Source of the DNA: Paracyclopina nana
Lineage: Eukaryota; Arthropoda; Copepoda; Cyclopoida; Cyclopettidae
Direction of reading: 5' to 3'
Assembly: GCA_019096065.1 (NCBI GenBank)
Contig: JAGUCH010000003.1
Coordinates: 8,308,001 to 8,372,000 of the forward strand
Length of the DNA: 64,000 nt
The notes beneath the pieces were generated by a model. It saw only the letters and a program-made list of their open reading frames with translations, ran no database searches and was not told the origin of the DNA. Position 1 is the stretch's first letter. The number at the start of each line of letters is the position of its first letter. Positions 41,401 through 54,556 of this stretch are shown here, in pieces. The position numbers were made by a program, and so were the translations under genes.

Positions 41401-44400
41401 ACTTCACAATGCAATGGTAGTTTGTACTCTGAAGCCTACATATGGACGGATGGAGAAAGTTGGCAATATTGCTGCTAAAAGCTCCACTCCTTCAATGCCA
41501 TCATATCTGTCACACCAAAAGCGCATTGCAAGAATTGTGCGGTTTTAGAAATTGCATTATTTTCTTGCACTGATCAACTCTGTGTTCAGCGCGAGTGTGT
41601 TTTTTCCCAGCTTTCCCCTTAAATAGAACGTGCTAATATCCGTTCCATGTCTGGCCATTAGAAATGAGATTAGACGCGTAAAGCTGATTTTGATAATCTT
41701 TCAGTTAAGGAGAAGTATATTAGAAGTGCGTTGGATTGCGACAGCTACCTAATTCTCCATAATCGCATGTACAACGAGGAGACAAGTCCTCGCTGCTGCC
41801 TCTCCGATGATGTGCAATATGAGTCACTGAAAGCATTATTGGATAAGCTGCACATTTCGTAGTACCAGGATAAGTCACGCATTCTGCCACCGGTTTTTGC
41901 GTATGGACATATCCACATATAAAGTAGTCCAAAAACTGCAACATAAGTTCGCTGATGTAGCCAGAGATCAACCTGTCACTCAGCCACGTGGCCAGATTGC
42001 TGAGCAGATCTTGGCCTGAAGCTTGGCAAAAATTAGCCTCACTGAAAATGTAATGGATGGAAAGTCAAAAGTCTGTGCTATGGTGGGAAGGTCGTCTCGC
42101 AATCGAGTTATTGACCCAGTAGACATGCAGGATCTCAGGAGAGGACACCACGGTCGTGGTGCGGTTAGAGAAAGTTGGTGATGGATGGTTCAAAGGTCTC
42201 CTTCTTCTTCTTATGTTGTAATAAGATCCGCTAAGATACAGAGAGGGAGACAAACACAATGATGAGGGACTTGGCACTACCATCAAAAGTCAGCTCTCTA
42301 AGTAAGTAATGATTATGATGATAAGAGGGCCGGGAGCTTGTCCCTCTCACATAAGAAAGGACAACTCAATTGCTGTAATAAAAGCAGCCAGCTATGTAGT
42401 ACGTAGCATCTGCAAGGCTTTTTCTTTGATGTGACTCTCTGTGTTGCTGCTGCTGCATGTGTCAAAAAAGGGCACCATCGAAATGCGATCAGTGTGCATT
42501 CTTCTGCAGTGATGACGTGGCTCGCCCCTTTTTTCGGCATGAATGCAACACGGAGCATATTTATGCATCTGCAATCCGGTCTTGATCATCAACTTTCTTT
42601 GTAGAAGATGTGATGTGAGGAGGCTCTATTATCTGCTGCTCATCCTGATTGCAGACTGCTAGCAGCAGTCACACAAAGTTTGCTTGTTTTGCCATGGCCA
42701 CATATCTTTTATAGGAGCCAAAACTACAATGCTACATACGATTGAGCTAGGTCATCTTAACTGTAGAATAATGAAAAAAATGAATCAGATTGCTGTGTTG
42801 ATGAGGAGAAAGTGCACCAGATTGGGATCGGGGACATCATTACTGCCAATCATCCAGATGACTTTTCCCTAGTAAACAGAATAAGAGAATGGACTGAGAT
42901 ATGGCAATAAAAATAGAATACCCTATTGTGGTGGTTTCCTCCGTGGGATAATAAGCTTAAGCAATAAATAGCAAGGATGCATTTCGTAGATGAACATGGT
43001 TGTCGTCCTTTTGCCTAGGCACTTTTCATGCTTGGCTTATTTTTGCATGCATCGCAGACACTCATTATTTCTCGCGCTGCATGTAAAAGGCCATAAGCGT
43101 TTCCCTTCTTCCTCTAATCCAAAAACGAGCTGGAAAGGCCTAATCCTAGCAATTTACTATTTTTCAAGAAAAAATCCAACACTCGAGAAAGGTGACTTTT
43201 GGAGAAAAAACTCTCAAGGCTGAAATCCTTGCATGGCCTGTGGGTGCATGTCGAAAGTGCTGTCTCTCAGCATTTCAAAATAAATAAACACAAGGATGTC
43301 TGTAATTAAGTCGAGTGAATTGCACGTTCGTTTTTCATCGAGGAAAGTTTATTACTTGAGCCAGCTCCAAAGTTTGCAAAGGCCCTTGAGCAGCAGCTGC
43401 AGCAGCAGCGGCTCGACTGCCATTTTCACTGAGATGGAATTCAATTCGCCATAGAAGTACCATAGAATAGCAAGAAAAAGACGTGAAAAAGTTGGACAAA
43501 TGTCCTTCCTTTTCGCGCAATCAGGGCCAGCACAGAACTACTGCTACCACACTACACAACCAGAGGAAGAAGAAGAAGAAGTGGTTGTGGGATTTATGGG
43601 GGCTATTTGCTCACTAGTCCACTTCTGAGAATCACAAATGAGGTCGTGACAGTGCCGAAACTTTCTCACATGATGGATATTTGACTGAAGGCATGACAAG
43701 TACACACCCTCACTATTTTTCCCATGTAAAAAGTGCATTATTTGGGGTTGCGGTAGTACGCTTAGGCTCTCACGTCTCTTTCTCCTTTCACCTTTGAATA
43801 TGCGGCAGGATTTCCCAGATAGGAGCCTTTTTTCGAGGTTGAAGTCAACATATTGATTGATAGCCATTGCTGCAGTTGAGCTCAGGAGTTAGACAAACTC
43901 CTCGAGCCTACTGAAATATACTATGGTGGTACTGAGCTCTGTTTGACCTTTGCTGCAGAATAGTATCCGTGTCTCTTTGCAAATAAGTGCAATAGAAGTT
44001 TGCCAAAATCACTTTGCACTAGCCTTCTGCTTCTTTTATGCTATCGTTACACTATAGAGCCATTTATGGCCATTTTGAGTGCAAAAAGTTCAAAATGCAA
44101 TGCAAAGTGGCCTTGAGCTGGGAGAATATTGTTTTGGCATCAACACCAACTTTGAGTGACCATGTGCACTTCAATGTGTGCTTTATCCCACAAGCTAGCA
44201 TATTTGCAATTTCAAAAAGCTTCGGGGAGAGGATTTCAATATTACTATGCCTATACAGATGGATATACCAATCACGTTTCGTAGACAGGGACCCATGTGC
44301 GACGTAATCGAAAATGCAAACAGATGATGCACCTTTCTTGTCGCTCGATACACAATTCAGGCCTAGCTTCTTCCCGGCCCCCGAATTCCAAAAGAAATTA

Positions 44401-44966
44401 AAGTCTCGTGAAAAATGTGCCATTTGTGCGATGGCGAAAATTGCCCTGTTTGCAAAACGTGGCGGTCCTTGCAAAGGTGGCCTTTCTCGTGTCATCTCAT
44501 CTTGAAGGCCTGATGGTGGATGTAAGGAGGGATCAGTCAAAAGCACCTCAAGTATTGATTGTACTTGGTGGTGTGAGTGAGGTGGCCTCCTAAGTGTGTT
44601 TGCGAAAAAAAGGAGGCATACAATAAACGTGAAAGCCTGTATCCTATCAGTTCAATTCAGCAGCAAGGATGAAGTAGCCCAATTTGAATTTTTTGCTAGA
44701 ATAGCTGCTGCCATGGAGTACACCGCACTAAAAAAGGCAGAAACGAAGTCACCACCTTCTGTACTATATTCATAAGTTGCAGCTCACAACTAACTGCTGG
44801 CACTTGTGAAAAAACGAAGGGTAATAATGCTTTAAAGAGCCTCCCTGGGTAAAAAGATGTCCAGGCCAATTTCCACCGCCGCAGAAAACGAAACAGTCTC
44901 ATCTCGTTATAATACTACGTTGTCAAGACCTGTTTTTCATCTGGCTACACACTTGCTATTACGGTA

Positions 44967-45571
44967 CACAGTGTTCCTGGTGAGGTTTTAACGTAAACTT
45001 TCTCAACCAACTTTATATTACACATTTTCTGAAAGCTATTGATATGGGGATTCCAATGGTGTAAACCATAAAATCCCCTGTCGTAGCTTCCCATAGCATA
45101 CGAGTTTAAAAAACCGCTAGCGCTCTCATTTTGCAAGGTAGAGAAAAAGTGCGCTTCTATGACCCCCTCTAAAATCAGAAAATGAACATATTATATTTTA
45201 TAAACATTTTTGATATCGGACATGGTTTTGAAGTAACTGCACTATGCTAAATGGCAAACCTTTCTCATCTTCCACATGATGGTAATATCACAAGTAAATT
45301 GTAACTCTAGAATTAAGTCCAAATTCAATATTTTGTATAAAATATATTATGTTCATTTTCGAATTTAAGAGGGGGTAAATGAAGCACATTTTTTCTCTTC
45401 CTTGTAAAATGAGAGTGCAAGGGGTTTTTTAAACTTGTATGTTATGGGAAGCTACGACAGGGGATTTTTTGGTTTACACCATTGGAATCCCCCCATCAAT
45501 AGCTTTCAGAAAATGTATAATTTAAAGTTGGTTGAGACAGTTTAGGTTAAACCCTTACCAGGAACACTGTG
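44967..45571. repeat. 605-bp foldback element with 236-bp arms (hAT-like ends)
   Basis: Arms 44967-45202 and 45336-45571 are inverted copies at roughly 85-90% identity by eye, around a 133-bp spacer. Shared landmarks include CAGTGTTCCTGGT at the tips, CAACCAACTTTA, GGATTCCAATGGTGTAAACC and GAAAATGAACATA. There is no transposase. CAGTG tips are typical of hAT elements; the flanking octamers ACGGTACA and TGGGTATA match only partly, so the target duplication is decayed or the family differs. Confidence 0.85.
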
Positions 45572-48500
45572 GGTATATTATCAAAATGAGAAAGTAAGGG
45601 GAAAAAGTGTTGACTCTTTGCAGCTACAAAGTGTCTTTAGTGAATGGCAATCCCAAATGTGTGGCTCGATTCTCTCGCGCAATATTACTGCCATTCTACG
45701 TGCAGCAGTGGTAGCAGTATTTCCCCAACTTTTTACTACCATCTTGGCTTGCTTACAATTGCACCCACACAGTGGAAAACTGTGCTTAGACTATCCCGAA
45801 AGTTGATATTTAGTTCACTTCAAAGAACCGAGAATCATCATGTGTGTGTGTGCAGGTGGTTTCCTCTGTTTTTTTGTGTGTGCAATTGAATTTTTTCAGC
45901 CCTTTGTAGCCTAAGTGGTGCAGAAAAGCAAGTTCCACAGGGTTCACATTGGTCTTTTCCAAGCCATAAACTCCTTTTATACCTTAGCAGCAGCAGAGCA
46001 TCATGATATGGCTACCCTTGCAGTACCGCAAATATTAAACTTGTTTACCTTGGTACATTTAGAAAAGTTTTCCCTGCCAGTGATACCATACCATCATCAA
46101 TCTTGGTTCGATCTCTTCGGAAAGAAGAAGAAGAAGTGAAACTTTGAGGCTTTCTCTAGCACAATAATAGTCGAAGGCACCCGCAAAAGGCTTATTACAG
46201 GAACAACGCAGCCATATTCCTCAAAGCCACATATTTGTATACCAAGTCATTAGTCTTCTCCGCTTCCATGTAGCAGCTACATTTTTTGCCCTACCATTTT
46301 GTATTATAGCCCTTTGCCCGGAAAACAATTAGCCAAGCTGGTAAAATCATGGCAAAAGTATCAGGGATAATTAGAGTGGCCTTTTTTGCCACAGCAATAA
46401 GCTACATTGCTACACAACTAACTGTGCTCCAGTTGCTGTATAAGCGTTTTTTGCATGGATCGTTAGCATTGATACACAAAAACTTGACACACTATCATCT
46501 TGGTAAATATTCGCAAGCCAAGGCCGCAAAAAGCACGACCTTGGCGTCTTTCATCACATAGCATACAAGTATGATCAAAAGTCTAAGAAAAGTGATTTAT
46601 GGGCTGAAAGCTAAGGCAAACTTTTTTGAATCTCCATTCGACCCTGCGTTTGAAAAGTTATGCTACCTGTGGAACAGAAAAAGTTCGAGACCATAAATTC
46701 ACGTTATGTGCTTATTAATTTTTATGTGAGCCTCCACGGAAGCATGATTGCTTTCTATTGCGTACGGACGTGGGCTCTTACATATAAATAAGTAAATAAA
46801 ATTGCATTGGCCTCTTAGGAGGAAATTATAATACACATTTTGTGTCTTCTCTCCTCCTTTTTTGAGTGGCAACTTTCAGCAAAGTTTAAACCGACGACCG
46901 TCGACGATGGCTTCCATGACAACAACTTTTTCCCTGAAAAATCGAGCTAGCCGCGTAGCAAAATATTCGTGAAGCCCTCCAGACAAGTTGTCAGGAAATT
47001 CTTGCTTGCACTACACATAGCTAATTCTAAAGCTACGTGTACAATATTGTGGCAGTTTTGCCGGATGAAAAGTCAAGTAAGGAATGTATAAATGTGACGC
47101 AATTGCCATTTTGGAGCTGCCTTCCCTTGGGACTTTTCAGTCCCACCGCATAATAAAAGTGTGTGTATTGTATATCAAGAAGAGGCCACAAAATCCCTGT
47201 TTAAAACAGCCTTTAAGCCATCTCGATGAAAGTCAAAGAACAGCCCACTCATCGGTGGAATTTTAAGGGCTTTTTCACAGTGCAGCAGTGTTGTTGACAT
47301 TTATGCGCAGCTTGGTAGACTCGACTATCTAGCCATGCTATGTGGTGCAGTGAAGTCGAATGGAAAAACTCTTCGCAATTAGGTGGCCTAGATATTATTC
47401 CAAACCACCAAGTCACTACTGAAAAGAGAAAAATCAGTCCTCTCGAAGGAGGGCACAACAGATGGGAAAGTAGATGTCCATCAGCAGAAAATCGACAACT
47501 GTCAGCAGATTAGAGGGTTTTATTCTCGTACTTTATATAGCTAAATATAATATGAAGAAGTAGAAGTCTATTTTGTCGTAGCTGTTTTGATTGTCTGATT
47601 TCCGCCATATGTGGTGGAGGTAGCAAAAGTATTGTATCGTCGTTCTAATACTCTACGTGTGTTATTGCGAGCAGTATTATAATGGTCCTTATAATTGGTT
47701 TTTGTCGTGCGACTCGACTCACATAAAGGGGCCGAATTATGTGAGCCAGGGTGTCAAAGTGACGCGCGAAAGCTTCTCCCTTTTGTAGTATATTTGGCTA
47801 TTAATGAGAAAATTGCAACCAGCCAATTGTTGACCTTAATTTCTAATTGAATATTTTATCATTATTAGCAGCACTTCACTCACCTTTTTTGCGGTAGCGC
47901 GCATGCATTGAAAGTGTAATGTCACAACATGTGAACCATTTGTTTGCCTCATTGCGGCGTGAGATCTGTCAACTGATTCAAATAAAGGCCTGTTTTACCC
48001 TCATAATGAAGCAGTTCTTGCTGCAATTGTGGTTAAGTTGATACAAGCACTGTTGTAGCAAAGAAAGCTAGGTAGGCTCATTTTCATCCAAATAAAGCCA
48101 GCCAAAAACGTAAGGAAGTTTGTTTCTTAAGCTTTTTCCAAGGCTGCAAGTTGAGCCAGTGACGAAATTTCTCAACAGTGCTAAATGCTAGAAAATCCAC
48201 ATATTTGAGGTGGTGGTGCATGAATGCTACATACTACTCGACTGCTTTTACTTCTCCATAACCCGGGAGATTTTAAGGTCGTATAAGCAGAAAGTTATTT
48301 GGGCACGAGATGGGCCTGTCTTAAGTACGAACTAAGCTTTCAAAACTGCAACCTAGAGCTGCTGCTGACTAAACAATCTAATTATTCAAAATGCCTGTTT
48401 GTCATGAAAGTTGAGCCAGGCTTAAACACACACAGACAGAAGTAGTAATATAAGCATGGCTGAGCAGCTGCTGCTATTTCGAGTCTAATTTATTTAGCAG

Positions 48501-51500
48501 CTCGAGTGTTCTTCCACCACAAAAACCAAAACTGGATTTTCACCCTTCTCAGTAGAAGTGTACTAAAGCTCCAACTTATATTCCCAGCTAGGGCTGGAGC
48601 CAACTTTTTAGTAGGTCAGCCGAAATAATTCTGGCTCACACGAGGACATAACTAGATCTACTTGATCGAGATTGAGTTGGGCAAGGCAAATAAGCCTTTT
48701 GTTGAACTGGAAAATGACGGAAAAGACCAACATCTCTGGGGGTCAACAATGCTATGCGCGTGAAACAAAGAGCAGTATAGCCAAATATGTTGCCAACTGA
48801 GATTTGAGGCCTTGGCCTTGGTTCAATTTGGATTTGCATAAAGGATGCCTACGAGGATCCGAGTCAAAAAGTAGCAGCTACAAAGGTGTAAGAAGTGTGA
48901 GTGGCAATTTCTTTTTTCGCTCAGCTAGCTCAGAATTGATGAGAACAGCTTTTTGCAAGAACTGTAGCGCGCAACCTAGTGGTTCACACATCTATAGAAA
49001 ATTGGCTCACTTTCTTTTATACTTTTTGCCTGGGAAAAGAAGAAGAGCTAAGGGGAGGAAAGCAGAAAGAGGCTCGAGTATGCAAAAGCCTACTTCATGG
49101 AAAATGAAAAGGACGACGGACGGAAATGGAAATGACCTTGGACAAGAAAGATTCTTGCCAGTGGACTCTGCAGAAATAAACTGTGGAATCATTTCCACCG
49201 CATTTGATTCATGGCTTGTTTCGCGAATAACTTGAATTTTGCAAAGCGCCGGAGAAAGTCACAAGTTATATTAGAAACCTGCTGATGCTGAGGCCAGGGA
49301 TGCAAATTTGATTAAACTCGAGAAGGAGGAGAACTTTGCATTTTGGGCTTATCTAATTGACCTTCAAAGGAGCATTTGGAACATGAGCAAGAAAAGCTTC
49401 TTGAGCTCCTAAATGCTGGTCCTAAAATTATCAAATGGAATTTCACAAACTATTAAGGAAAATATGCTTTATATATAGTAAAAATAGACCCAGGTCATGG
49501 TAGCCAGACTTCAGTGGCTTGTTCCCCACATTATGTATTCCGTAGATCCCTGCCGTTGGTGGTATATAGTATGTGTATACTACTATAGCAGGAGTAATCT
49601 GTAGCCAGCTAAGGTAGCTTGGTATCCTAAAAAAGGCCTTGCATGCGTTGTTGTTCTATGGAGTGGGTAATGCCATCAGAGACATGTATTGCTGCTCCAC
49701 TGAATTTATTTTGCCTCGATCACCCTCCGGGGGCTCGTACGACTGTATCACATCAAGATTTGTAGCCTGGACTACTTAAGAGCCTCCACTGCCACTACGT
49801 ACACTTTTCCTGCTTGCAAAGCTTAATGAGCCTAATTTTAAATGGGCCTTTTTTCGAGCATTTTTCAATAGGCCTCTAATGATGTGTGCAGTTTTGGTGT
49901 GTGCGTGGAACAAACTCTTTTTCCATGGAGAAAAGAGAAGGAAAAATGGGAAAACTTTGTCGAAGCTGTAGTATACCCTCGTGCAAAGTGGACAGATCGA
50001 CAATCGTTGTGCTGCTGACTTTCTCGCGGCCTTAGATCTCTCTGTCTCTCTATCTTTAACCAGGAAGAAACCTAATAAAATCCCAAGAAATTAACATAAT
50101 CTGTGCAGAAAAATCCACCTAGTCTTCTTTTATACGTGTACAGCAGAAGCCATGCTAAGCAGAATTTTAAAAGTTTGGAAGAGCTGGTCGTTTCACTTCT
50201 CTAGCATATAGGGAAGCCAAAATACCAAATTAGTTGACATTAATTCACCTGAAGGAGTCATTAGGAAACTAGACACTTCTTCTTCGGCTTTGAGTATATG
50301 CGGCAAAAAGCTGCAGCAATGCAATTGTTGTTTGGAAAGACAATAAAAATGGCGGTATTGCTGCTAAAGTTACCATAGTTGTACTCTACTTCCATGGTAT
50401 GACTGCTGCTGCTATTCAAGATATCAAAATTTGCTGCAGTGAAGAACCTACTTGAATTTCGAATGCTCTACGAGCTCCTTTGTGGCTGTTGAGAAGCATT
50501 TACAACCCACTTATTTCGGTTGTTGTACTATACTAGTACAACTAAGCGAGCTCTTAGGATGCTGCTGCGCGTACAAAAGTAAGGAAGTGCTCCGTCGGAA
50601 AAAATACAGCAACGGCCTTTTTCCAAGGGAATTCCTAAAGGTAAATAAAACTGCTCTATAACAACAACAAGCCAATTGTTAATCGAGCAGAAACATGCTG
50701 AGTTGTACGAATGCATTATACATGAGGAGCAGTTGTGCTTTCAAATACGTTAAAAATGTAAGGCATGTATTATATGAGATATATACTGCAATGTACGCAG
50801 CAGTACATACTATTGGCCTACATTTCCGGTGGCATCCTTCCAATCATCTACAGCAGCTAAAGAACTCCATCAGATGGAGTTTCTTTAACAGCAGCCATAA
50901 ATAGTTGCTCAGCTGACATATCACCCCTTGGCAAAAATAGCAAGAAATCAGCTGACTCAGTCGCAATTTCTCCCAGCTGTCATCGCTTCTTGATCTTTCG
51001 CACAACAACAATTTTGTGGCATGCCATATATACGAAGCTGGCTTGGAAAGGATGTGGCGAAGGCCGCAAAGAATGCCGAAGCTGATAGCCATCGACGTCC
51101 TCGTTTTGTCTCACCATAGACAAACGATGAAGTTTCTCCCTGCTGACATTGGACAAAGAATCCTTTTTGAAAGTAGTTTTCTAAAAAGCCAGACTTGCTG
51201 GCGGCTCTGTTGATTATTTGACTGGAAGAGAAAGCTCCTTTTTCACCGCGCGTGAGAGGCGAGAATAAAAAATGATCATATAAATAACCACTTTAGATAT
51301 GGTGGTACATTATTGGGAAATACGCTCATAGCAGTATTTGTTCTGCTATATGAGGTACTTTTCTTGACTGTAGTACTGTTATTGCTGCTGCCTCCTTTGC
51401 AGCTAGGAACAATTTGTCAACAACCCTTCTCACGTTAGAAGTGGCATTGAGAAAAAATGCAAGGGGAAGCAGAATTTCCTCTATTGGTGGTGTACTGCGC

Positions 51501-52347
51501 ATTTACAGCTGGCTGGTGACAGTTTACATTTTACATGATACCACCACCAAAAAGTGGAAGGGGAGTGATCTGCGAGCCATCATAAAAAACGCCATTCCAC
51601 AAATGAAAATAATCCACAAAATTCATCAAAAATGTGTCACTTCTGTAGTAGCAAGCGAGGTTTACCGAAAATCGATTTTGGAGGTTTTTTACTTGACCTA
51701 ACCTTGCCACTGCAGTTACACAGGATAAAAGTGCGATAATTCTTCCTGGATATTGAGTGGCGAAAGAAAGATTGGTTCCGGCGGCGCGACGTCGTGTTTT
51801 TTACGAGCCTGATGGTGGTGCACAGTGTGTGAGTGCCACTCCATGATAGATCCAAATGGGCTGCTCATCAATGTGAAAGCCCTCATCATCATCATCATGA
51901 TCTCCACCGCTCACAAATGAGCAACACTTGCTTCTATGCAGTGCTGTGCCACTGCCATTTTTCCAGACTTTCATATGCTATATGCCACAGTTGTAACAGG
52001 CGATTCCCCACTTTTTCATTATTTTCCGTGACGGTGGCAGAGTGAAGGCTGGCAGATTACCAGCCCATTACCCTGCGGTTATGTGGCTGAAAAATATGTA
52101 AAGTATGCCTTTTGATTAACCAGACTCAATTTTTTGCGCGGAAGTTACGCGAAAATGCATTTAGAATGAGCGGAGTTTTTTTGTGAACAATGTTGAGGTG
52201 ACCCCCCATGTGAAAGCTGATAAATGGGTGGCATATTCCTGGTAAGCTTCAACAAGTACCTAATGCTGCTCTATATTTTCTGTGGCACCCTTCTATATCC
52301 GCTGTGGCTCAACATATATATTGTCGTGAGTGATGCATCCAATCTGT

Positions 52348-52501
52348 AGCCCGGTTCCAACATGGTAAATCAGCATAGTCAAGAGACGTAACTTGACTTT
52401 TTAGCATAGTCAGGTCACAGCTAGCTCGCGCGCTCAGCTCGACCTGACTTAACTGGTTTACCGCACTGCACTATGCTGATATCCCGTGTTGGAACCGGGC
52501 T
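52348..52501. repeat. 154-bp MITE-like element with AGCCCGGTTCCAACA ends
   Basis: The left end AGCCCGGTTCCAACA is exactly inverted at the right end, and a subterminal ATCAGCATAGT is also inverted. TGT flanks both sides, a possible 3-bp target duplication. It is non-coding. Superfamily is uncertain. Confidence 0.75.
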
Positions 52502-54420
52502 TGTGATGATGGTGAGCAGATTTCACCGTGACTGACTCATCGCGTAACTGCTTTCGTTTTCATGTCTGGTTTCTGTCGATGATGAATTAATGCTACTTTG
52601 GTTCAGAGAAGAACTCTAAGGAGATGGATTCAACTCTGACGATTTTTCAGATATTCCATCAATTACTTTGAGACCAAATCCATCATTCGTATATATAGGC
52701 TGATTCAGAGAATTGTGAAGACTTCAGTCAAAAATTGATTTATAAGCGCTGAAAATCCTCTGTTTCAAGCTGCATTGGACAGCAGCTAGCTACGCAATTC
52801 ACCTGACATCTTTTTTGGCAATCAATTTCTTTCTCTAGCTCGTAAAAGCTGTAGGATCTGTAGTAGCACATCTTTTTCCTCGTAATATACTTCTACGCCA
52901 CAGAGGAGTATTTGTCCAAGATCCTAGTTGACCCCGACATAGAAGTATATATACGTCAAAGAACTTGCCCTTCGGGAGCTCAAGCTTCTACTGTTCATTT
53001 ATTTCTATCTCGCAAAGAGAGGCCTCTAAGGATAAACCGTCGAAAAGCTATAATAACAAGGTCGAAGCCCCCTGTGTGTGAGAGACTCAATCGCACACAC
53101 TATACGCAGTATTAGCAGTTTTTACCAGTGTTTACCAGATGTTGCAACTTCTTTACTCTTGTGGTAATTGAGTACAACAAAAGCGTGCGAGTGTCTCTTT
53201 CACCCTGAAAAATGTGCTACGTTTATATGATATTATGTAATATGCTACAGCCGCCGCGCCTTTCAGCTGAAAACTTCCCTGTAATTGTTCTTACACACTG
53301 TGCATCTTGCTTGACATTTACAATATTGTTCATACTTTCATATGGCATTTGCATAATAAGTCAATCAGGAAAGCCGCGAGCTGCAAGCTGCTGAGGACAG
53401 CAAGAAAAAATGAAGTGCCGTATTCAGCTGTATCGGTCCAAAAATCCGTGCTTTGCTGTTGTAATTAGCCTTAATTGGGTCACGCTTTTATTTTGCTCAG
53501 GGCTGTCAGTGTGGTCTTCTATTATACGCACTACAATCTACTATCTATGTGTTCCAAAGAAAGTGTTAGACAGGTGTAATAAAAATAGACCTAGCGAAAA
53601 TGACAAGGCATGACGAGTAGCAATAATTTCATTGGGAGGAGGACCTGGTGACAACAACAACATTGCCAATATTGTTTTTTTGTTTGCCATATTTCCTCAG
53701 GTTTATTATTTGCCTTAGCACACACTGTGCAGTAGTACAATACATATAAGAGAACCCTCACACTTCTTGTGAACATCGTAGAATGTACTATATGCTGTAT
53801 CGATGGAAAGGGACCTTTTTTCCATTACTACACATCCTCGATACAGAAGAATATGTTAGTTATTTTACCCCTGACGCAGAATAATGTCCTTAACATTATC
53901 TAATGTATCCACGATCGACACGAATTACGCATCTTTCGTGCGTTCAAGTTTTTCGTATGAATGAAGGGTTACTTAAGTGGGCATGTAGCATTGGAAAGAC
54001 ATGAAATGTATTGTCCTTCATAATGTGCATCAGCGCTCAAGATGCATAAAATGAGTGCTTTGTAAGTGGATTGTTTCCCTAGAGCTTTTCATTTGTGCCA
54101 CGCAGCAGCCAAGGATGTGTGAGTCTTGCTAAAAGCGAGGATAGCCGTAATTTCTTCACTTGAGAACAGACATGAGCTGAATTCCTAATGATTTTAAATA
54201 ATATAAAGGACTTCAACTACTGTTCTCATATAGACGCACGCATTCCTCTTACCTCCTAAAGTTTCTCACTCAAGCTATCTTACATAGTATACTAGAGCAT
54301 TTCTTTAAACTTGAGCATTATCCATGAAGAGCCAGGGAAATTGAATACCATGCTTGCTGTAACTTTTCAAATTAACCTCCTCCCTTGGCCGCTATTTTTT
54401 ATTTGCACTTTCTCTTGCAG

Positions 54421-54556
54421 GTGGGAATGTGACAGTAATTACTGCCTTGGCTAATTCCTCAGTCAGCCTACCATGTGATATCACCATTCCAAATGCCCAA
54501 GAAAGGGTTACATTTATTCTTTGGTACAGGGAAGACCTGGGTATACCCATATTCAG
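54421..54556 (+). CDS. Sidestep-family Ig receptor, paralog C, exon 2 (first half of Ig1)
   Basis: A phase 1 to phase 2 exon encoding the first Ig strand set: GNVTVITALANSSVSLPCDI, then FILWYREDLGIPIF, ending AG/GTAAG. It aligns position by position with exon 2 of the other Side genes here (LPCDL with LFYKDVYGTPIY in A; IPCEL with LWWFKDIFGTPIY in D), including the junction inside the PIY/PIF motif. It stands alone in a 24-kb stretch without other coding sequence. Confidence 0.93.

Larger units (their letters stand above)
38492..54420 (+). other. Giant first intron of Side C (about 15.9 kb)
   Basis: Between the phase-1 donor of exon 1 and the TCTCTTGCAG acceptor of exon 2. It contains no supported gene on either strand, only short random ORFs, plus the two inverted-repeat elements listed separately (44967-45571 and 52348-52501). 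Sequence is rich in short TAG, CTG and GAA runs. The intron status depends on exon 1 being correct. Confidence 0.65.

Noticed and set aside
44064-44546. 160-codon minus-strand ORF in Side C intron 1
   Set aside because: No recognisable motif and no neighbouring exons; length is possible by chance in 16 kb.
46095-46125. GGTTCGATCTC resembling a tRNA T-arm
   Set aside because: No acceptor stem, D-arm or anticodon arm could be built around it.
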